This document shows, in pieces, positions 1 through 5,222 of a stretch of 5,471 nt of DNA (positions are counted from its first letter, which is position 1; the number at the start of each line of letters is the position of its first letter). This stretch comes from Acidobacteriota bacterium (GTDB taxonomy: Bacteria; Acidobacteriota; Thermoanaerobaculia; Multivoradales; JAHEKO01), in NCBI GenBank assembly GCA_029861655.1, contig JAOTZA010000222.1:1-5471 (forward strand). Direction: 5' to 3'. The notes beneath the pieces were generated by a model. That model did not search any database. It had not been told where the DNA came from and worked only from the letters and a program-made list of their open reading frames with translations. A program made the translations under genes and the position numbers.

Positions 1-1
1 G

Positions 2-832
2 TTGAGTTGGGTGCCACCCGAGAAGCGAAACATCGGGATGGTCTTTCAAGAAGGTGCGCTCTTTCCCCACCTGACGGTGAGTAGAAATGTGGGCTACGGG
101 TTGGTCGCGGATGCTGCCGCCGAGGACAAAGTGAAGCAGGTCCTCGAACTGGTGGGGCTTCCCGACCTTGCCAATCGATACCCGGACGAGCTCTCGGGTG
201 GACAGCGTCAGCGGGTGGCATTGGCTCGAGCCCTCGCTCCGGAGCCGCGCCTGGTGCTTCTCGACGAGCCTTTCGCCAGCCTCGATGCAGGCCTTCGTCG
301 GCGGCTGCGAGATGATGTGCGGAGGATCCTGCGCCAGGCGGGCGCCACCGCGGTCCTTGTCACCCATGACCGCGAGGAGGCCCTGAGCATCGCCGATCGG
401 CTGGCGGTGATGGTCGAGGGCCGGATCCTCCAGGTGGGCCCACCGGCCGAGATTTACCACCGACCGGAAAGCGTAGAGGTAGCCTGTTTCATGGGCGAGG
501 GCCATCTGGTCGCGTGTCACATCGAGGCGGGGGAGGTCTGGTCCCCGTTTGGGCGAGTGGCGACCACCGCCGCCGATGGTCCGGTCTATCTGTATTTGAG
601 ACCGGAGGATCTCGGGATCGAGCCGGCCGAGCATGCAGCCGGGGCACACGGCCGGATCGTCGACCGGCGTTTTTTCGGTCATGACGTCCTGGATCGGGTG
701 CGGCTGGAGAGCGGCGAGGAGCTGGAAGTGCGAGTCCTGTCATCACTTACGCTTCCCGAGGGATCGCCGGTGACGCTCACTCTGCAAGCGCGAGATTTCA
801 GCGTCTTCGATCGCCTCACGAACGACGGGTGA
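2..832 (+). CDS. ABC transporter ATP-binding protein, FbpC/PotA-like, 5' end missing
   Basis: This is the ATPase subunit of an importer, which hydrolyses ATP at the cytoplasmic face of the inner membrane to drive uptake of a solute delivered by a binding protein. The frame is open to the left window edge, and the Walker A region lies outside, so roughly 70 residues are missing. In visible residues the Q-loop is MVFQEGALFPHLTV (13-26, Gln16), the signature is LSGGQRQRVALARA (64-77), Walker B is LVLLDEP (84-90), the D-loop is SLD (93-95) and the H-loop His is 122 in VTHDREEA. The C-terminal part (about 145-276) contains YLRPEDLGI and resembles the TOBE-type regulatory domain of this family. The Q-loop wording and domain order fit the iron(III) (FbpC), spermidine/putrescine (PotA) and sulfate (CysA) group, and FbpC-like is my best guess. 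The substrate cannot be fixed without the permease and binding-protein genes. The TTG at base 2 is internal and is not a start. The stop is TGA at 830-832. Confidence 0.9.
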   Translation: MSWVPPEKRNIGMVFQEGALFPHLTVSRNVGYGLVADAAAEDKVKQVLELVGLPDLANRYPDELSGGQRQRVALARALAPEPRLVLLDEPFASLDAGLRRRLRDDVRRILRQAGATAVLVTHDREEALSIADRLAVMVEGRILQVGPPAEIYHRPESVEVACFMGEGHLVACHIEAGEVWSPFGRVATTAADGPVYLYLRPEDLGIEPAEHAAGAHGRIVDRRFFGHDVLDRVRLESGEELEVRVLSSLTLPEGSPVTLTLQARDFSVFDRLTNDG

Positions 833-899
833 CGCGTCCGTCCACGCGACGAAAAAAACGCGCCGAACGTTACGACGGCTCACCAGGGAGCGAGCTGTA

Positions 900-918
900 A
901 GTGGCGATTATCATTGGA
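900..918. promoter_or_regulatory. Possible Fur-box-like site (weak)
   Basis: On the minus strand this reads with an uninterrupted ten-base match (AATGATAATC) to the classical 19-bp Fur box, and about 11 of 19 positions match in total. Only one half of the palindrome is good. It lies about 80 bp upstream of the nrd -35 box, which is far for direct repression. Iron control of RNR genes by Fur is known in other bacteria, and the upstream gene may be an iron transporter, but the match may be chance. Confidence 0.15.
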
Positions 919-973
919 AAAATCCGCCGGTGCCGATGTGGGGTCCGCCGAGTTTCGCAAAAGGCCCAAGAAA

Positions 974-989
974 CCACATCATCTTGTGG
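974..989. promoter_or_regulatory. NrdR box 1 (upstream operator of nrdAB)
   Basis: NrdR is the ATP-cone repressor that binds paired 16-bp palindromes upstream of RNR operons when dATP is high. This site matches the published consensus acaCwAtATaTwGtgt at 11 of 16 positions. It sits inside a perfect inverted repeat AACCACA/TGTGGTT (972-978 and 985-991, six-base spacer). It ends seven bases before the -35 hexamer. The arms (CCACA and TGTGG) are strongly NrdR-like; the central AT core is less so. A second site occurs at the expected helical spacing, which supports the call more than either site alone. Confidence 0.65.
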
Positions 990-995
990 TTGTGC

Positions 996-1024
996 TTGAC
1001 AGTGGGTGCCACATCTTGTATTTT
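996..1024 (+). promoter_or_regulatory. Sigma-70-type promoter for nrdAB
   Basis: A perfect -35 hexamer TTGACA (996-1001) is followed after exactly 17 bp by TATTTT (1019-1024), which matches four of six bases of the -10 consensus. Transcription would start near 1031, giving an untranslated leader of about 270 nt before nrdA. The two NrdR-like boxes bracket and overlap this promoter, so it is probably the one they control. No better -35/-10 pair was seen in the 833-1301 gap. Confidence 0.6.
1006..1021. promoter_or_regulatory. NrdR box 2 (overlaps the -10 box)
   Basis: This weaker copy matches the NrdR consensus at 9 of 16 positions, with a good right half (ATCTTGT, identical to the same part of box 1) and a poor left half. 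Its start is 32 bp from that of box 1, leaving a 16-bp gap, about three helical turns centre to centre. That is the arrangement known for NrdR operator pairs. It covers part of the -10 hexamer, so bound repressor would block RNA polymerase. Confidence 0.5.
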
Positions 1025-1159
1025 CCGCCGGCCTGTTGACAAGCTTTTGAGAGTCCATCCCTCGCCGAGCGGACCTCTGAGCCGACCGCGTAGGAAACAC
1101 GGGGAAGAGCTGGATGCAGGGGTCGGGACGGCCGGCCGATCAAAAAGGAGGTCGCCGTC

Positions 1160-1180
1160 ATGTGCCGGAGGTGTCTCTAG
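1160..1180 (+). CDS. Putative leader peptide MCRRCL upstream of nrdA
   Basis: A six-codon ORF (ATG TGC CGG AGG TGT CTC TAG) is preceded by an optimal Shine-Dalgarno, AAGGAGGT at 1145-1152, with eight bases between GGAGG and the ATG. This is a better ribosome binding site than that of nrdA itself. It lies within the predicted nrd leader, about 130 nt after the presumed transcription start and 121 nt before the nrdA ATG. Two of six codons encode Cys and two encode Arg. Such upstream ORFs can couple ribosome progress to expression of downstream genes, and Cys-rich leader peptides are known upstream of sulfur-metabolism genes in other bacteria. A role here is inference. The stop codon is in frame and close, so this is not a truncated larger gene. 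Confidence 0.4.
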   Translation: MCRRCL

Positions 1181-1283
1181 TCGAACCGAGAATCGAGCGC
1201 AGTTTCGAAATCAACAGTCCGGCGGAACGAATTGATAAACGGTCGCTGAGAATACGAAGCGGTCTCGAGAAATAGTTTTTGGA

Positions 1284-1295
1284 GAGGTGAAGGGG
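1284..1295 (+). promoter_or_regulatory. nrdA ribosome binding site, favours the ATG start
   Basis: The stretch GAGGTGAAGGGG is purine-rich and complementary to the 16S rRNA 3' end. Its AAGG (1290-1293) stands eight bases before ATG 1302. The alternative in-frame GTG at 1287 lies inside this stretch and has its GGAGAG directly abutting it, leaving no spacer. The ATG also begins the protein just before the first conserved ATP-cone strand. Confidence 0.55.
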
Positions 1296-1301
1296 TTTGG
1301 G

Positions 1302-4130
1302 ATGCTGACAACGAGGGTCGTCAAGCGAACGGGCGAGATAGCGGATTTCGATGGAGAGAGGATCCAGACGGCGATCCTCAAGGCGGTGGATGCGACGGAG
1401 GGCGATGTTCCCCCGCAAGCACTCGATGCGATCGTCGAGGACATCGTCAAAGAGGTATCGTCGAGGTTCATCGACTTCTACCCGAATGTCGAAAACATTC
1501 AGGACATTGTGGAGAAACACCTCGTCGTCGGTGGTCACTACGAGATCGCCAAGGCCTACATCCTGTACCGCGACGAACGGCGCAAGGTTCGCGATCAGGC
1601 GAAGAAGCGCGCGATCGAAGATGCGCGTCTTGGCAAACTGACGGTTGTCAAGCGGGATGGCCGCAAGGCCCTCTTCAACGTCAAGACGATCGAAGAGAAC
1701 ATCCAGCGGGCGGCCCGCGACGATCTCACCCAACTGGGTAGTGGCGACCTGGTGCGCGAAGTGATCAACAACGTCTACGACGAGATCCCGACGACCCAGA
1801 TCGAGCAAGCCCTGGTGCTGGCGGCGGCCTCGTTTATCGAGCGCGACCCCGGCTACAGTTGCCTCGCCGGGCGTCTGTTGCTTCAGAGACTCTACAAAGA
1901 CGTCATCGGTCGGTCGGTACTCGACGAAGAGCTCGACGGGGTCTACCGCGAGAGTTTTGCCAAGGGGCTCAAGGTCGGGATTGAGGCCGGCCTTTACGAT
2001 CCGCGCCTCGCCGAGTTCGACCTGGCGCTTCTGACCGCGAGCCTCAAGCCCGAGCGCGACCTGCTCTTCCAGTATCTTGGAATCCAGACCCTGGCCGACC
2101 GTTACTTTGTGCGCACTCGCAACACCAGCCTCGAGCTGCCGCAGGCCTTCTGGATGCGGGTCGCGATGGGATTGGCGGTCGAGGAGACCCATCGCGAAGA
2201 GCGGGCGATCCAGTTCTACGACTTGATGTCACAGCTCTACTATGTGCCGTCGACTCCGACTCTTTTCCACGCCGGTACTCCGCGACCTCAACTCTCGTCC
2301 TGCTATCTGACGACGATAGCCGACGATCTAGAGCACATCTTCAAGTCGTTGGGCCAGAACGCGCAGCTATCCAAATGGTCGGGAGGTCTGGGCAACGACT
2401 GGTCGAACATCCGAGCCACTGGCGCACACATCAAGTCGACCAACGTAGAGAGCCAGGGTGTTGTCCCGTTTCTTAAGATCGCCAACGACGTCACGATGGC
2501 AATCAACCGTTCGGGCAAACGTCGCGGCGCCACGTGCGCCTATCTCGAGACCTGGCACTACGACATCGAGGATTTTCTCGATCTGCGCCGCAACACCGGC
2601 GACGAGCGGCGGCGCACCCACGACATGAACACTGCCAATTGGATCCCCGATTTGTTCATGAAGAGGGTCATGGCCGAAGAACAGTGGACGCTGATGTCGC
2701 CGGACGAGGTTCCGGACCTACATCAACTCTATGGGCGCGCCTTCGAGAAGCGCTATCTCGAGTATGAAGCGATGGCCGAGCGCGGCGAATTGGAGTTGAC
2801 GAAGAAAGTCTCCGCGGTCGCCTTGTGGCGCAAGATGCTGACGATGCTCTTCGAGACCGGGCACCCGTGGATGACCTTCAAGGATCCGTGCAATATCCGT
2901 TCGCCGCAGGATCACGTGGGTGTCATCCACAGTTCGAATCTATGCACCGAGATCACCCTCAACACATCGGCGGACGAGACGGCTGTCTGCAATCTGGGGT
3001 CGGTCAACCTGGCGCGTCACGTCGCCCTCACCGAGACCGGCGGCGAGATCGACTATGAGCGTCTGGCGGCCACCGTCGAGACCGCACAGCGGATGCTCGA
3101 CAACGTCATCAACATCAATTTCTATCCCACCGAAGAGTCGAGGAATTCAAACCTTCGTCACCGCCCGGTGGGTCTTGGTGTGATGGGTTTTCAGGACGCC
3201 CTCTACGGCGTCGGGGTTCCGTTCACCAATCCGCGGGCGCTCGAGCTGGCGGATCGGATCCACGAGACGATCTCGTACCACGCCATCCTCGCCTCCTCCA
3301 AACTGGCGCGGGAGCGCGGCAGCTACCCGAGTTACGAAGGGTCCAAGTGGAGTCGCGGCATTCTTCCCTTCGACACTTTGGACCTTCTCGAGCAGGAGCG
3401 TGGCATGCCTGTCGAGGTGTCACGCGAGTCGCATCTCGACTGGACACCGGTGCGGGAGCACTTAGCCCAGTGGGGGATGCGCAACTCGAACACGATGGCG
3501 ATTGCGCCGACAGCGACGATCTCGAACATTTCCGGCTGCTTCCCGTGTATCGAGCCGATCTACAAGAACATTTACGTCAAGGCCAACATCTCCGGAGAGT
3601 TCACGGTCGTCAACCACTACCTGGTCAACGACCTCAAAGCCCTGGGTCTATGGGATCCCGACATGCTCGAGCGGCTCAAGTACTGCGATGGCAGGGTGGC
3701 GGCGATTCCCGAGATTCCGCAGGAGCTGCGTGAGAAATACCAGGAGGCCTTCGAGATCGATCCCCTGTGGTGTCTCGAGCTCACCGCAGCACGCGCAAAG
3801 TGGATCGACCAGAGTCAGTCGCACAACGTTTTTGTGGAGGGTACTTCCGGCAAGCTGCTCAGCGACATCTACATCGCGGCATGGAAATACGGTTTGAAAA
3901 CGACGTACTACCTGCGCAGCCTGGCGGCCAGCCAGATCGAGAAGTCCACCCTGGATGCCTCGAAGTACGGTTATACACAGAAGCGTGAATACGCCGCGGT
4001 GACGGCAGCAGCCGCGCCCGTGGCCGGCGATACCGCGGAGGCGATGCCGGCCGGCGAGAGCCCCGTGGTCGCGGAAGCGGAACCGCTCTTGTGCCGGATA
4101 GAAGACCCCGAGTGCGAAGCCTGTCAGTAG
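1302..4130 (+). CDS. nrdA: Ribonucleoside-diphosphate reductase large (alpha) subunit, tandem ATP-cones
   Basis: This cytoplasmic enzyme reduces ribonucleoside diphosphates to deoxyribonucleotides with a radical passed from NrdB. The protein is 942 residues from ATG 1302. Domains in order: ATP-cone 1 (about 3-98, VVKRTGEIADFD), ATP-cone 2 (about 113-205, VVKRDGRKALFN), then the ten-stranded RNR barrel. By alignment to E. coli NrdA, the active-site redox pair is Cys334 (SSCY) and Cys563 (AVCNLGSVNL). The thiyl radical residue is Cys548 with Asn546 and Glu550 (NLCTE). The radical-transfer tyrosines are Tyr869-Tyr870 (TTYYLRS). The phosphate-binding loop is PTATISNISG (736-745). An Ala/Pro-rich tail linker (about 898-930) leads to Cys931 and a final CEACQ (Cys938, Cys941), which shuttles electrons from thioredoxin or glutaredoxin. 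Cone 1 looks intact and probably gives dATP/ATP overall control, whereas cone 2 has lost several nucleotide-contact residues. The gene is uninterrupted, with no intein. nrdB follows after 11 nt. Confidence 0.97.
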   Translation: MLTTRVVKRTGEIADFDGERIQTAILKAVDATEGDVPPQALDAIVEDIVKEVSSRFIDFYPNVENIQDIVEKHLVVGGHYEIAKAYILYRDERRKVRDQAKKRAIEDARLGKLTVVKRDGRKALFNVKTIEENIQRAARDDLTQLGSGDLVREVINNVYDEIPTTQIEQALVLAAASFIERDPGYSCLAGRLLLQRLYKDVIGRSVLDEELDGVYRESFAKGLKVGIEAGLYDPRLAEFDLALLTASLKPERDLLFQYLGIQTLADRYFVRTRNTSLELPQAFWMRVAMGLAVEETHREERAIQFYDLMSQLYYVPSTPTLFHAGTPRPQLSSCYLTTIADDLEHIFKSLGQNAQLSKWSGGLGNDWSNIRATGAHIKSTNVESQGVVPFLKIANDVTMAINRSGKRRGATCAYLETWHYDIEDFLDLRRNTGDERRRTHDMNTANWIPDLFMKRVMAEEQWTLMSPDEVPDLHQLYGRAFEKRYLEYEAMAERGELELTKKVSAVALWRKMLTMLFETGHPWMTFKDPCNIRSPQDHVGVIHSSNLCTEITLNTSADETAVCNLGSVNLARHVALTETGGEIDYERLAATVETAQRMLDNVININFYPTEESRNSNLRHRPVGLGVMGFQDALYGVGVPFTNPRALELADRIHETISYHAILASSKLARERGSYPSYEGSKWSRGILPFDTLDLLEQERGMPVEVSRESHLDWTPVREHLAQWGMRNSNTMAIAPTATISNISGCFPCIEPIYKNIYVKANISGEFTVVNHYLVNDLKALGLWDPDMLERLKYCDGRVAAIPEIPQELREKYQEAFEIDPLWCLELTAARAKWIDQSQSHNVFVEGTSGKLLSDIYIAAWKYGLKTTYYLRSLAASQIEKSTLDASKYGYTQKREYAAVTAAAAPVAGDTAEAMPAGESPVVAEAEPLLCRIEDPECEACQ

Positions 4131-4133
4131 GAG
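4129..4133 (+). promoter_or_regulatory. nrdB ribosome binding site, sets a GTG start
   Basis: AGGAG overlaps the nrdA stop codon (TAG 4128-4130) and ends eight bases before GTG 4142. This makes GTG 4142 the start of nrdB and suggests translational coupling to nrdA termination. The frame is open further upstream to a GTG at 4091, but that start lies inside nrdA, lacks a comparable site, and would add 17 residues with no family likeness. Confidence 0.75.
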
Positions 4134-4141
4134 ATCAAGTC

Positions 4142-5137
4142 GTGGGAATCATCAACAGCTCAAAAACGGATCCCAACAAGATCCTGCCCATTACCTATCC
4201 CTGGGCACGCGAGTACTACAAGTCCGGCATCGCCAACAATTGGGTACCCGAAGAAGTCTCGATGCAGAAAGACGTCGAGCAATGGAAGTCGCGCGACGTC
4301 CTGTCCGACACCGAGCGGCGCCTGATTCTTTGGAACCTGGGCTTCTTTTCGACCGCAGAGTCACTGACGGCCAATAACATCGTCCTGGCGGTGTACAACC
4401 ACATCACCAACCCAGAATCCCGCCAGTACCTGTTACGACAAGGGTTCGAAGAGGCGATCCACACCGACACCTTTATCTACTGTTGCGACACCCTGGGTCT
4501 CGACCCCGACGAGATCTTCAACATGTACAAGACGATTCCGTCGATCGACGAAAAGGACACGTTTGTCGTCGAACTGACCAAGAGCGTCTTCGACCCGGCG
4601 TTTGTGACCGACGGTAAAGAGAACATTCAACGCTTTGTCCGCGACTTGATCGGTTTCTACGTCATCATGGAAGGGATCTTCTTCTACGCCGGGTTTGCCA
4701 TGATGCTGGCTCTCAAGCGGCGCGGCAAGATGATCGGGATCGGCGAACAGTTCGAGTTCATCATGCGCGACGAGAGTCTCCACCTCGCGTTTGGGTGCGA
4801 CTTGATCAACACCATCAAAACCGAGAACCCGGAAATCTGGGATCAAGCGTTTCGAGACGAGATCCTCGAGCTGGTGTCACAGTCCGTGGCGCTCGAGAAG
4901 CGCTATGCCTACGACGCCTGCCCCGAAGGCCTGTTGGGGATCAACCCCGACAAGTTCGCGCTCTATGTGGACCATGTCGCCGACCGCCGTCTCGAGCGTC
5001 TCGGTCTGCCGAAGATCTTCGGCGTCGATAACCCGTTCCCCTGGATGTCGCAGGCGACCGATCTGTCGAAAGAGAAGAACTTCTTCGAGACCCGGGTCAC
5101 CGAGTACCAGACCGGTGGCGCGCTAACCTGGGACTAG
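4142..5137 (+). CDS. nrdB: Ribonucleoside-diphosphate reductase small (beta) subunit, class Ic (R2c) type
   Basis: This ferritin-like four-helix protein houses the dimetal cofactor that starts the radical for NrdA. From GTG 4142 it is 331 residues, normal for the family. Predicted metal ligands are Glu73 (STAESL), Glu104 and His107 (EEAIHTDTF), Glu177 (MEGIFF), and Glu211 and His214 (RDESLH). The residue four after His107, which carries the tyrosyl radical in class Ia/Ib enzymes, is Phe111. Phe there, with Glu rather than Asp as first ligand, is the mark of class Ic enzymes such as Chlamydia trachomatis R2, which use a Mn(IV)/Fe(III) cofactor. Each residue sits exactly 16 before the Chlamydia number as I recall it (89, 120, 123, 127, 193, 227, 230). 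The C-terminal radical-path tyrosine is Tyr322 (TEYQTGG), and the relay Trp is probably Trp34. No nrdI gene lies alongside, which argues against class Ib. It is co-transcribed with nrdA. Metal content is inferred, not seen. Confidence 0.96.
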   Translation: MGIINSSKTDPNKILPITYPWAREYYKSGIANNWVPEEVSMQKDVEQWKSRDVLSDTERRLILWNLGFFSTAESLTANNIVLAVYNHITNPESRQYLLRQGFEEAIHTDTFIYCCDTLGLDPDEIFNMYKTIPSIDEKDTFVVELTKSVFDPAFVTDGKENIQRFVRDLIGFYVIMEGIFFYAGFAMMLALKRRGKMIGIGEQFEFIMRDESLHLAFGCDLINTIKTENPEIWDQAFRDEILELVSQSVALEKRYAYDACPEGLLGINPDKFALYVDHVADRRLERLGLPKIFGVDNPFPWMSQATDLSKEKNFFETRVTEYQTGGALTWD

Positions 5138-5149
5138 ACTGCTCGCGGA

Positions 5150-5222
5150 CCGTTGTAGCGGTCGACCTCCGTGTCGACCGTTTCCCACGACCCGTTGTCG
5201 CCGTCGACCTCTGTATCGACCG
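5150..5222 (+). repeat. Tandem pair of 31-bp palindromic repeats after nrdB
   Basis: Two 31-bp copies (5150-5180 and 5192-5222, period 42 bp) agree at 27 of 31 positions. Both contain GTCGACCTC near the middle and end in TCGACCG. Copy 1 is internally a perfect palindrome with 8-bp arms (CGGTCGAC/GTCGACCG). In copy 2 two of the eight pairs are broken (C5202/C5221 and C5208/A5215). The form resembles REP-like dispersed intergenic elements, but whether it recurs in the genome cannot be told from here. Confidence 0.7.
5159..5183 (+). terminator. Probable nrdAB transcription terminator
   Basis: A hairpin with a perfect 8-bp GC-rich stem (5159-5166 with 5173-5180) and a six-base loop (CTCCGT) begins 22 nt after the nrdB stop and is followed by TTT. 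The T run is short for an intrinsic terminator, so Rho assistance or a role only in mRNA 3'-end stability is possible. The same hairpin is copy 1 of the tandem repeat. Confidence 0.45.

Noticed and set aside
833..857. CGCGT/ACGCG hairpin followed by seven A after the ABC gene, as a terminator
   Set aside because: The stem has only five pairs, and the tract on the plus strand is A, not T. Read on the minus strand the T tract comes before the stem, so it does not terminate in that direction either.
1036..1064. Second TTGACA (1036-1041) as another nrd promoter
   Set aside because: No acceptable -10 occurs at 16-18 bp; the sequence there is C-rich (CCCTCG).
930..1235. A 101-codon plus-strand open frame in the intergenic region
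   Set aside because: It runs across the predicted nrd promoter and NrdR boxes and over the leader-peptide Shine-Dalgarno, has no good ribosome site, and its product is low-complexity with no family likeness.
1287..1301. GTG at 1287 as the nrdA start
   Set aside because: The GGAGAG directly abuts this GTG, leaving no spacer, while ATG 1302 has AAGG at eight bases. The five extra residues (MKGFG) have no family likeness.
1031..1301. Cobalamin riboswitch in the long nrd leader
   Set aside because: I see no B12-box-like segment or expected fold, and the operon encodes a B12-independent class I enzyme.
1158..2192. A 344-codon minus-strand open frame opposite nrdA
   Set aside because: It is antisense to conserved ATP-cone and barrel codons. 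Long mirrored frames are expected opposite GC-rich genes, and the translation matches no family I recognise.
4091..4141. GTG at 4091 as the nrdB start, overlapping nrdA
   Set aside because: It lies in nrdA coding sequence without a ribosome site. GTG 4142 has AGGAG at eight bases and gives an R2-like N-terminus.
4433..4846. A 137-codon minus-strand open frame opposite nrdB
   Set aside because: It is a mirror of the conserved R2 ligand region. There is no independent sign of coding.
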